Under the pieces are notes generated by a model, which did not search any database, had not been told where the DNA came from, and saw only the letters and a list, made by a program, of their open reading frames with translations. DNA of 6,440 nt from Ignavibacteriales bacterium UBA6490. GTDB taxonomy: Bacteria > Bacteroidota > Ignavibacteria > Ignavibacteriales > Ignavibacteriaceae. The translations under genes were made by a program, and so were the position numbers. Below are positions 1 to 6,158 of this stretch, one piece after another. Location: positions 33,448-39,887 of the forward strand of contig DJMM01000004.1 in the NCBI GenBank assembly GCA_002435365.1, given 5' to 3'. The stretch's first letter is position 1; the number at the start of each line of letters is the position of its first letter.

Positions 1-647
1 CCCACGAACGAGGCATCAAATATCCAGGCACGGACATACTTTCCAAGCTGCAGGGCGACTCTTTTTGTAATCCAGTATGAAATTTCAAAATATCTGTTCG
101 GCACAATGCTTATCAGGTAGTGCAGAATCCTGTTGCTGTCCTTTAACATGAAAAATGAAATAAAAGGTATTATAACAAGAATTACTGCAATAGAGACAAT
201 GCTTGACAGAAGCGGCGATACCAGATTAAATGAGTTCAGTATCTGTACTGAAATGAACTCTTCTATTTTTTTAGTCAGTTCACCCGGCGTAAAGAAAGGC
301 AGGAATTGATAAATATCCTTTTCTACTTTCATTATCTCTTCGTGCAAAGAGTACTGGTGGATCGAGGCTACCAGCTCGTTCATCTGAAAAATCAGTTTTG
401 GAATAATAAAAGATAACGACAGGTAAACGAAAAGGAAGAAGGATACGAATATCAGCAGAGTGGAAAATAATCTTCCAAACCCCAGCTTCTCAACAAAATT
501 TATGACCGGAATAAACAGGAATGCAATCAAGACAGAGATAATCAGTAAAATCATTATGTCCGATAAAATATACAGCAGGTACAACGCAGCGGATGCAAGA
601 ATTAAAAGTAAAAGATAATAGAAGATATTTTTTGTTTTTTTTTCCAT
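1..647 (-). CDS. AI-2E family transporter-like membrane protein, N-terminal 215 residues (C-terminus beyond the window)
   Basis: The frame is open from an ATG at 645-647 to the left edge, giving 215 complete codons, so the 3' part is missing. Hydrophobic segments lie at about residues 8-28, 31-50 and 60-87, followed by a soluble stretch (about 88-135) and another segment at about 143-168. This is the usual layout of the N-terminal half of the AI-2E family (PF01594). Family-like signatures are PFISFFMLKD at residues 161-170 and VPNRYFE at 182-188. Family members are multi-pass inner-membrane proteins. Some export the autoinducer AI-2 and others are cation/proton antiporters or uncharacterised, so no substrate should be assumed. 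The start lies 2 bases after the nfu stop and has no clear Shine-Dalgarno sequence, which suggests translational coupling. It is the last visible gene of the ppk-mrp-nfu cluster. Family assignment is fairly sure; function is unknown. Confidence 0.85.
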   Translation of the reverse strand, partial: MEKKTKNIFYYLLLLILASAALYLLYILSDIMILLIISVLIAFLFIPVINFVEKLGFGRLFSTLLIFVSFFLFVYLSLSFIIPKLIFQMNELVASIHQYSLHEEIMKVEKDIYQFLPFFTPGELTKKIEEFISVQILNSFNLVSPLLSSIVSIAVILVIIPFISFFMLKDSNRILHYLISIVPNRYFEISYWITKRVALQLGKYVRAWIFDASFV

Positions 648-649
648 AT

Positions 650-877
650 CTATAAAATTGCCTCAACGCGTCTTATACCGGGAACCTGCCTGAGCAGAGA
701 TCTTTCGATACCTGCTCTTAATGTCATCTGTGACAGCGGGCAGATACTGCAGGCACCTGAAAATTTAACCCTTACAATTCCGTCCTGGCTAAGGTCTATA
801 AACTCTACATCTCCGTCATCCGCCTGCAGATATGGTCTTACTGCTTCAATAGCTTTTACAACTTCTTCTTTTGTCAT
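650..877 (-). CDS. Nfu-type (NifU C-terminal domain) Fe-S cluster scaffold/carrier protein
   Basis: This 75-residue protein is almost exactly one NifU C-terminal (Nfu) domain. It opens with the helix VVKAIEAVRPYLQADDGDVEF (near residues 6-26). The cluster-binding segment is GACSICPLSQMTLRAGIE (41-58), with the CxxC cysteines at positions 43 and 46. In the family two such domains bridge a [4Fe-4S] cluster between their CxxC pairs and pass it to apo-proteins in the cytoplasm. There is no N-terminal IscU or A-type domain, so this is the minimal stand-alone form. The ATG lies 1 base beyond the mrp stop, and no Shine-Dalgarno sequence is visible, so it is probably translated by coupling from mrp. 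The residues between and just after the two cysteines (SI, then PLS) differ from the commoner SGCPSS version, but the ligands are intact. Confidence 0.95.
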   Translation of the reverse strand: MTKEEVVKAIEAVRPYLQADDGDVEFIDLSQDGIVRVKFSGACSICPLSQMTLRAGIERSLLRQVPGIRRVEAIL

Positions 878-878
878 T

Positions 879-1967
879 TTATAATATTATTTCTATATCC
901 TGTTTGGATCCGGTACTGTTTTCTGCATGTTCTTTGAGATTGTATGCTATCTTCATCATTATTTTCTCATTCTCTGTTCCCTGCAGCCCGAATACTATCG
1001 GAACTCCCGAATCGCCCCCTTCTCTTATTCTTGGATCAATGGGAAGGCCGCCTAAAAACGGTATCCCGGATTCATCTGCTAATTTTTCTCCTCCCCCTGA
1101 CCCGAAAATATCATATTTGTTTCCTGTGTCGGGAGCTTTAAAATAACTCATATTCTCGATAATTCCATATACAGGTACGTTAACCCTGGAAAACATGGCA
1201 AGTCCTTTCCTTGCATCAATCAGAGATACTTCCTGGGGAGTGGTTACAATTACAGCACCTGAGAGAGGTATGGTCTGCACAAGTGTCAGCTGAATATCCC
1301 CGGTACCGGGAGGCATATCGAAGAATAAAAAATCAAGTTCATCCCATTCCACGTCTGTCATAAACTGTTTTACAGCACCACTGGCCATGGGACCCCGCCA
1401 TATAACCGGAGTGTCATTCTCAACAAGGAATCCGATCGACATTAGTTTGATACCATAATTTTCAACCGGTATCATTTTCATTACCTGGTCAACATGATAT
1501 ACCCTGGGTTTCTGATTTATTCCAAGCATCAGCGGTATACTCGGACCGTAAATATCTGCATCGATTAATCCTACTCTTGCACCGGTTTTTGCCATGGCTA
1601 CTGCAAGATTTACGGCAACCGTGCTCTTTCCGACCCCCCCTTTACCACTGGCGACTGCAATAGTATATTTCACTTTTGGCAGCAGGGTTGCTTTTGGAGT
1701 TTCTTTTTCCCTGGGTGTCCTCGTTTCAATATTTATTTCCACTTTTTCCAGGAAGGGATAATTCTTTTTCAGTACGGTTTCAAATCTTTTCTCAAGGTCA
1801 TGCGACAACTGATTTTCAGTTACAGGCAGAATAAGATGCAGGGATAAATTATTCTCTTTCAGTTCAAAGGATTTTATTGAATTGAGTACAAGCATCTCAT
1901 TATTGAATCCTGAATCACCGGTTTTTTTTAATGCTGCAAGAATTTCACTTTTAGTAAGATCGGGCAT
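879..1967 (-). CDS. Mrp/ApbC/Nbp35-type P-loop ATPase (Fe-S cluster carrier family), cysteine-free
   Basis: Numbering here follows the longer frame, which starts at an ATG at 1991 (370 residues). I prefer the ATG at 1967 (362 residues, M9 of the longer frame) because AGGA sits 5 bases upstream and the product then begins MPDLTKSEIL, the usual family N-terminus. An N-terminal MIP18/DUF59-like domain (about 12-92) is diverged and lacks the usual TTPxCP segment. The ATPase domain has the deviant Walker A SGKGGVGKST (115-124), DADIYGPS (144-151) and the Walker B region FFDMPPGTGD (223-232). The family loads or transfers Fe-S clusters. The CxxC normally found after ENMSYF is replaced by KAPDTG (285-290), and the whole protein has no cysteine. 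It lies between ppk and nfu, one base from nfu, which supports a joint role in cluster delivery. Assignment to the Mrp family is secure; the Fe-S role of this member is inferred. Confidence 0.93.
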   Translation of the reverse strand: MPDLTKSEILAALKKTGDSGFNNEMLVLNSIKSFELKENNLSLHLILPVTENQLSHDLEKRFETVLKKNYPFLEKVEINIETRTPREKETPKATLLPKVKYTIAVASGKGGVGKSTVAVNLAVAMAKTGARVGLIDADIYGPSIPLMLGINQKPRVYHVDQVMKMIPVENYGIKLMSIGFLVENDTPVIWRGPMASGAVKQFMTDVEWDELDFLFFDMPPGTGDIQLTLVQTIPLSGAVIVTTPQEVSLIDARKGLAMFSRVNVPVYGIIENMSYFKAPDTGNKYDIFGSGGGEKLADESGIPFLGGLPIDPRIREGGDSGVPIVFGLQGTENEKIMMKIAYNLKEHAENSTGSKQDIEIIL

Positions 1968-1972
1968 AATTT

Positions 1973-1976
1973 TCCT
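1973..1976 (-). promoter_or_regulatory. Shine-Dalgarno AGGA deciding the mrp start
   Basis: On the minus strand AGGA ends 5 bases before the ATG at 1965-1967. The alternative upstream ATG (1989-1991) has only an AT-rich stretch before it, with the nearest purine-rich bases about 15 bases away near the ppk stop. This favours the shorter product, although this lineage may not depend on Shine-Dalgarno pairing. Confidence 0.5.
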
Positions 1977-1997
1977 ATTTTTTCCAAACATAAAATT

Positions 1998-4130
1998 TTA
2001 TTCAGGATCCTTCATTTTAGTAAATGTACCGCCTGATTTTATGGAATGATTCATTAACCAGTCCTGGGCATTGATTTTCTTCTCCCCGTCATTTGCAGGT
2101 ATCATCGAATAAGTCATATCAGGATTGAGTACCCGGGCTTGTGTATTATCCCTTAGGGAAATTTTAATCAGCGTCTTCATAAGTTCATGCTTTAACTTAG
2201 GATCTTCAACCGGCCAACATATTTCAACACGTCTGTCTAGATTTCTCTGCATCATATCCGCACTGCTTAAATAGATGTCCTCCTCGCCTCCGTTATAAAA
2301 ATATAAGAGCCGGGAATGCTCAAGATATCTTCCCACAATACTTATAACTCTTATATTTTCGCTTTGTTCACGATTTGGAACCAGGCAGCATATGCCCCTT
2401 ACAATAAGATCTATCTTTACGCCTGCAGAAGAGGCTTCATACAAAGCGCTTATTATAAGAGGATCTACCAGACTGTTGAGCTTAAATATTATTTTTCCTT
2501 CCATACCTTTGGAAACGTTGTCAATTTCCCTGTTTATTAGTTTTATAATCCCTTCGCGCAGATTGATCGGCGCAACCAGAAGTTTTCTGAAAGAAGTCTG
2601 CCTTGAATATCCGGTAAGATAATTGAATATTTCAGATACATCGGCACATATATCCTCGTTTACAGTAAAGAAGCCGATATCCGTGTAAATTTTGGAAGTG
2701 GTTACATTATAATTTCCGGTAGACAGATGTACATATCTGTTCACACCGTCAGGTTCGCGCCTTACTATCAGTGTCATTTTAGCATGAGTTTTCAAACCCA
2801 GCAGTCCATATACAACATGTACCCCGACCTTTTCAAGTTTTCTTGCCCAGAAAATGTTATTTTCTTCGTCGAACCGTGCTTTTAATTCAACCAGTACGGC
2901 AACCTGCTTACCTCTTTCGGCAGCTTCAATAAGATATTTTAAAACAGGGGAGTTGGAACCCACCCTGTAAAGTGTTTGCTTTATGGCAAGAACATCCGGA
3001 TCCTTTGATGCTTTTTTAATAAACTCGATCACCGGTGTAAATGAGTGATAAGGATGGTGCAGAATAATATCTTTCTGCTTGATGACCGAAAAAATATCTT
3101 CTTCATCATCAAAAGTTCTGGGTACAATCGGATAGTAGGATTTTACCTTCAGCTGGTGAAGCGGGAGATCATATAAAGTCATTATATCGCTCAAACCCAG
3201 AGGACCTTCCACAATATGAACATCCTCCTTGCTTATCTCCAGGTTTTCCATAAGCGTTTCTAGCATAAACGCTGGCATTTTACTTGCAACTTCAAGACGA
3301 ACAACGCTGCCGAACCTGCGCTGGCGTATAGTTTCTTCTATTACTTTTAAAAGATCATCTGCTTCATCTTCCTGCAGTTCAAGATCCGTATCGCGGGTAA
3401 TTCTGAATCGATGTGCCTCAATTACTTCAAGTCCGGGGAACAAAGTACCAAGGTTTTCTTTTATAAGATCGCCAAGCCACATAAACTTTGCACAAAACTT
3501 ACCGTTTGAACCTGATTTTTTTTCAGTATTAAGAATACCGTCAATCTGAAGCAGCCGGGGCAGGATGCTTGGAATTTTAACCCTGGCAAAATGCTCTTCT
3601 CCATTCGGCTTTCTTACAAGAATAGCCAGGCTTAAACTCAGGTTTGATATATAAGGAAATGGTCTTCCCGGATCAAATGCGAGCGGAGTTAGTACAGGGT
3701 AAACCTCTTTTCTGAAATAATCATTAAGCTTTTCCTGTTCCTTATCCGTCAGTTCATCATATTCGTAGACGAAAATATTATGTTCTTTAAGAGAAGGTAC
3801 TATTACCCCGGAAAAATAATTCTGAGCCTCGTTAAGCATCGGCTGCAGTTTCTTCTCGATTTTAGAAAGCAGCTGGATCGGGCTCAGACCATCAATTGTT
3901 GGTTCGAGAACGTTCGCTGCTACCTGTTCTTTCAGACCGGATATTCTTATCATGTAAAATTCATCCAGATTTGAGAAGAAAATTGATAAGAACTTTACTT
4001 TTTCGAGCAGAGGCTGATCAGGTTTAAAGGCCTCATCCAGCACTCGTTTATTAAACTCAATCCAGCTTAAATCCCTGTTGAAGAAATTTTCCGGTTTATT
4101 GTATTTTTTAAGTAATTCTTTACCTGACAT
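1998..4130 (-). CDS. ppk1: Polyphosphate kinase 1 (Ppk1)
   Basis: This 710-residue enzyme reversibly transfers the gamma phosphate of ATP to inorganic polyphosphate, in the cytoplasm or at the membrane. It is full length for the family (E. coli Ppk is 688). The N-terminal domain begins with FFNRDLSWIEFNKRVLDEA (17-35), and SNLDEFYMIRISGLKEQV (53-70) is also typical. The catalytic half contains DIILHHPYHSF (354-364), TLYRVGSNS (386-394), ELKARFDEENNI (415-426), GLKTHAK (445-451) and RYVHLSTGNYN (465-475). H449 matches the autophosphorylated His435 of E. coli, and H468 matches His454 with the same 19-residue spacing. R389 and R419 fall where Mg/phosphate-binding Arg375 and Arg405 are expected. 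EHSR at 604-607 carries the further conserved histidine. It appears to lead the ppk-mrp-nfu-AI-2E cluster, transcribed away from the 673-base intergenic region. No Shine-Dalgarno sequence is visible before the ATG. Confidence 0.98.
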   Translation of the reverse strand: MSGKELLKKYNKPENFFNRDLSWIEFNKRVLDEAFKPDQPLLEKVKFLSIFFSNLDEFYMIRISGLKEQVAANVLEPTIDGLSPIQLLSKIEKKLQPMLNEAQNYFSGVIVPSLKEHNIFVYEYDELTDKEQEKLNDYFRKEVYPVLTPLAFDPGRPFPYISNLSLSLAILVRKPNGEEHFARVKIPSILPRLLQIDGILNTEKKSGSNGKFCAKFMWLGDLIKENLGTLFPGLEVIEAHRFRITRDTDLELQEDEADDLLKVIEETIRQRRFGSVVRLEVASKMPAFMLETLMENLEISKEDVHIVEGPLGLSDIMTLYDLPLHQLKVKSYYPIVPRTFDDEEDIFSVIKQKDIILHHPYHSFTPVIEFIKKASKDPDVLAIKQTLYRVGSNSPVLKYLIEAAERGKQVAVLVELKARFDEENNIFWARKLEKVGVHVVYGLLGLKTHAKMTLIVRREPDGVNRYVHLSTGNYNVTTSKIYTDIGFFTVNEDICADVSEIFNYLTGYSRQTSFRKLLVAPINLREGIIKLINREIDNVSKGMEGKIIFKLNSLVDPLIISALYEASSAGVKIDLIVRGICCLVPNREQSENIRVISIVGRYLEHSRLLYFYNGGEEDIYLSSADMMQRNLDRRVEICWPVEDPKLKHELMKTLIKISLRDNTQARVLNPDMTYSMIPANDGEKKINAQDWLMNHSIKSGGTFTKMKDPE

Positions 4131-4153
4131 AGTTCAAACTATTGCATAAATAA

Positions 4154-4186
4154 CAAATATAATTCATTTTGTATTTAATTTACAGA
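4154..4186 (-). promoter_or_regulatory. Possible Bacteroidota-type promoter of ppk
   Basis: On the minus strand TATATTTG (4154-4161) fits the Bacteroidota -7 consensus TAnnTTTG exactly. TCTG lies 21 bases upstream (4183-4186) and is a three-of-four match to the -33 TTTG. Transcription would begin about 15-20 bases before the ppk ATG. The region is very AT-rich, so a chance match is quite possible. Confidence 0.3.
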
Positions 4187-4260
4187 TAGAAATCCATTAT
4201 TATGCCACAATTCATAACTTCCTAATATAATTCTCTGAGAAGCACATTAAAGCCAATTTT

Positions 4261-4368
4261 CCGGTTATGTACCGCTTACCTTGCGCTTACCTTACGCCTA
4301 CCTTGCGCTTATCCTCCGCCTATCTCCACAGATTTGTGCAAGGTAACCGTATGGTATGCGAAAACCGG
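4261..4368. repeat. Imperfect inverted repeat enclosing the 11-base array
   Basis: CCGGTT at 4261-4266 is mirrored by AACCGG at 4363-4368. Inside, TTACCTTGC at 4276-4284 is exactly complementary to GCAAGGTAA at 4338-4346. On the plus strand GGTAAC (4342-4347) and GGTATG (4353-4358) are also 11 bases apart with CGTAT between them. They match the minus-strand form of the array (GGTAAG, CGCAA), so the same unit occurs in both orientations. The block could fold as a long interrupted hairpin in RNA or act as a small non-autonomous repeat element. I see no flanking target duplication. Confidence 0.55.
4275..4324. repeat. Phased direct-repeat array, five CYTAYC hexamers at an 11-base period
   Basis: On the plus strand CTTACC, CTTACC, CCTACC, CTTATC and CCTATC start at 4275, 4286, 4297, 4308 and 4319, each separated by five bases (TTGCG, TTACG, TTGCG, CTCCG). 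As 11-base units, 4278-4288 and 4300-4310 are identical (ACCTTGCGCTT), and the others differ mainly by pyrimidine swaps that keep the period. A more degenerate unit may precede the array at 4267-4277. It lies about 145 bases upstream of ppk and 480 upstream of the transporter gene. The period and 6+5 layout resemble direct-repeat boxes of OmpR/PhoB-type regulators, but the hexamer does not match a box I know. It could equally be part of a dispersed intergenic repeat. Confidence 0.8.
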
Positions 4369-4651
4369 TCGCCTGCTAAGCATAATTTAATACGGAAAAG
4401 TGATCAAGGGCAATTATAGCACCCTATCAATAATTGACAACGCACCAATGATTCAAATAATTTTCATCGGTTACTGTATTGTATCGCCAAAGTTAAAACC
4501 AGCTTTACTCCACTTAATGTTTTCTTTAATCTGTGAGCTGAGAGGGTGCACAGGCATATGCATTAACACCAGAATACCAGGTGTACTTGAATAGTAGAAT
4601 TTGTTTTCCCCTGTTATGAATTGCCGCTTCAAATTGTTCCGGGGTTATCAA

Positions 4652-4671
4652 TTCACAAAAAAAAATGTGAA
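4652..4671. repeat. Short inverted repeat TTCACA / TGTGAA around eight adenines
   Basis: TTCACA at 4652-4657 and TGTGAA at 4666-4671 are perfect complements separated by eight A residues, about 132 bases before the transporter start. The half-sites are arranged outward compared with a CRP site (TGTGA N6 TCACA), so it is not a standard CRP box. It might be an operator for another dimeric regulator, or chance. Confidence 0.35.
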
Positions 4672-4789
4672 ATTAAAATCCATTGAAGAAGTTTCCGATT
4701 TTTTAATATATTATAATTTAAATATCAGGTTTTCTTACAACCTGCCATTATTACAAATCTTTCCCTTAATCGGGGAATTTTTTCAAATT

Positions 4790-4795
4790 AAGGAA
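4790..4795 (+). promoter_or_regulatory. Probable Shine-Dalgarno AAGGAA for the MFS transporter
   Basis: AAGGAA lies 8 bases before the ATG at 4804, within the usual spacing range. It supports this ATG as the start, as does the immediately following soluble N-terminal tail before the first membrane segment. Confidence 0.5.
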
Positions 4796-4803
4796 TATAA
4801 TAA

Positions 4804-6144
4804 ATGAGCGGTAGCGAATTACAACAAGATTCCCGGAGTGAGATACCGGAATCAAAATCCTGGAAATTTCCAAAGGCATTCTGGACTGCCAACGTGGTGG
4901 AGTTATTTGAACGGGCAGCATATTATGCGGTATTTATTGCAATAACATTATATCTTTCCAGGGTAGTTGGATTTGATGATATCGAAGCTGCATGGATAGG
5001 CGGTGTGTTTTCAGCTGGTCTTTATTTCCTCCCGCCGTTTACGGGTGCATTCGCTGATAAAATAGGATTCAGAAATGCAATCATTCTTGCTTTTTCACTT
5101 CTTACCCTGGGCTACTTTAGTCTGGGCGCTTTTCCCTACAAAGCAGTTGTGCTTCCCTCGCTTATCATTCTTATGTTCGGCGGTTCGTTCATTAAATCGA
5201 TTATAACCGGTACAGTGGCAAAGACAACAAATGAAGCTACCAGGGCGAAAGGTTATTCCATTTTTTATGGAATGGTGAATGTTGGTGCATTTCTCGGTAA
5301 AACATTTGCCTATCCTATCAGGCTTGAACTCGGGCTGGAAGCAATAAATTTCTATGCTGCCATAATGACTTTCATTGCTTTAATAACAGTGTTCTTTTTC
5401 TACCGGAATGTAAGTACTGCCGGAGAGGGGAAAACATTCAGCGAAGTTTGGACGGGATTTATAAGAGTAGTAACCAACATCAGGCTGCTGCTTCTTATTA
5501 TAATTGTTACAGGTTTCTGGATAATACAGCATCAGCTTTATGCTACTATGCCGAAGTATGTGCTTCGAATAGTAGGTGAAGGAGCATCACCGGAGTGGAT
5601 TGCAAATGTAAATCCGTTTGTTGTTCTTACCTTGGTGGTCTTTATAACAAATATGATGAGAAAGGTGAAAGCCGTTTCCTCCATGGCTGTGGGTATGTTT
5701 CTGATGCCGGTATCGGCACTGCTGATGGCCTCGAGTTCGATACTGGAATCATTTACTGGTCAGTCAGTTTCGATATTGGGATTATTTACTGCACATCCGG
5801 TTACCGTAATGATGATCGCAGGAATAGTAGTACAGGGACTTGCCGAATGTTTTATCTCCCCCAGATATCTCGAATATTTTTCGCTGCAGGCGCCGAAAGG
5901 AGAAGAAGGTTTGTACCTTGGATTTTCACACCTGCATTCATTTCTCTCTTCGTTGCTGGGTTTTGGAATCAGCGGATATCTGTTATCGGCTTATGCTCCT
6001 GATCCGGCAGGATTGAGTGCTGAACAACTTGTTCACGCTTATGATAATGCTCATTATATCTGGTACTATTTTGCAGGGATTGGAGTTACAGCTGCAGTAG
6101 CGCTGCTTATTTATAGAAGTGTATACAACCGGAAGGAAGAATAA
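4804..6144 (+). CDS. POT/PTR-like MFS transporter, probable proton-coupled peptide transporter
   Basis: This 446-residue inner-membrane protein has about 12 hydrophobic segments (near 27-52, 61-83, 90-109, 114-137, 152-170, 181-200, 225-248, 268-283, 289-310, 330-350, 368-395 and 417-438), the count expected of MFS. The first helix carries ELFERAAYY (33-41), matching the ExxER motif of proton-dependent oligopeptide transporters with E33, E36 and R37 intact. GAFADKIGFR (81-90) is the MFS loop 2-3 motif. FIKSIITG (129-136) places K131 where POT members have the helix-4 lysine, and SIFYGMVNVGAFLG (152-165) resembles the POT helix-5 signature. AECFISPRYLEYFSLQAPKG (347-366) resembles the helix-10 region, with E348 as the likely substrate or proton residue. 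Several positions are diverged: the usual ExxERFxYYG reads ExxERAAYYA. Family placement is good, but di/tripeptide specificity is only inferred. It is a lone plus-strand gene, convergent with the small gene to its right. Confidence 0.85.
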   Translation: MSGSELQQDSRSEIPESKSWKFPKAFWTANVVELFERAAYYAVFIAITLYLSRVVGFDDIEAAWIGGVFSAGLYFLPPFTGAFADKIGFRNAIILAFSLLTLGYFSLGAFPYKAVVLPSLIILMFGGSFIKSIITGTVAKTTNEATRAKGYSIFYGMVNVGAFLGKTFAYPIRLELGLEAINFYAAIMTFIALITVFFFYRNVSTAGEGKTFSEVWTGFIRVVTNIRLLLLIIIVTGFWIIQHQLYATMPKYVLRIVGEGASPEWIANVNPFVVLTLVVFITNMMRKVKAVSSMAVGMFLMPVSALLMASSSILESFTGQSVSILGLFTAHPVTVMMIAGIVVQGLAECFISPRYLEYFSLQAPKGEEGLYLGFSHLHSFLSSLLGFGISGYLLSAYAPDPAGLSAEQLVHAYDNAHYIWYYFAGIGVTAAVALLIYRSVYNRKEE

Positions 6145-6158
6145 TATTCAGCAACCGG

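Larger units (their letters stand above)
4131..4803. other. 673-base intergenic region between divergent ppk and the MFS transporter gene
   Basis: No convincing intact gene is present. Reading left to right: an AT-rich leader for ppk (4131-4256) with a possible promoter; a GC-richer repeat block (4261-4368) with an 11-base phased array and an inverted partner; a low-complexity-free stretch of unknown role (4370-4520); two overlapping minus-strand frames that look protein-like but have no proper start (4471-4672); a TTCACA/TGTGAA inverted repeat around an A tract (4652-4671); and an AT-rich leader before the transporter gene (4680-4803). In that last leader TTGAAG at 4683-4688 and TATATT at 4707-4712, 18 bases apart, are a weak sigma-70-like pair. 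All other gaps in the window are under 50 bases, so this long spacer stands out. Confidence 0.8.

Noticed and set aside
871..1146. 91-residue plus-strand frame opposite the 3' end of mrp
   Set aside because: It is an antisense shadow of the conserved Mrp coding sequence, with no domain or independent start signal.
3229..3549. 106-residue plus-strand frame inside ppk
   Set aside because: It is antisense to conserved ppk sequence, rich in Ser and Arg as expected of a shadow frame, and has no ribosome site.
4275..4324. CRISPR array
   Set aside because: The repeat unit is only 11 bases with 5-base spacers that are themselves repeated. There are no unique spacers and no cas genes.
4419..4549. 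GCACCCT and AGGGTGC inverted pair
   Set aside because: Seven bases complementary at over 100 bases distance is expected by chance, and the intervening sequence shows no supporting structure.
4400..4594. 64-residue plus-strand open frame in the spacer
   Set aside because: It begins with GTG without a ribosome site, matches no family I recognise, and overlaps the more protein-like minus-strand frames. Best read as chance.
4536..4594. CTGAGAGGGTGC followed by ACCAG/CCAGG, briefly suggestive of a TPP riboswitch
   Set aside because: The conserved ACCTGATCTGG and CCAGCGNAGGGA elements of the thi box are absent, and no thiamine gene is nearby.
4471..4644. HUH (RAYT/IS200-type) transposase motif suggested by LMHMPVHPLS
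   Set aside because: The required His-x-His pair is not present, the frame ends soon after, and the catalytic tyrosine helix is not recognisable.
4601..4807. 68-residue plus-strand frame whose TGA overlaps the transporter ATG (ATGA)
   Set aside because: The overlap resembles translational coupling, but the frame begins with TTG, spans the A tract and AT-rich leader, and has a composition explained by that AT-richness. No domain is recognisable.
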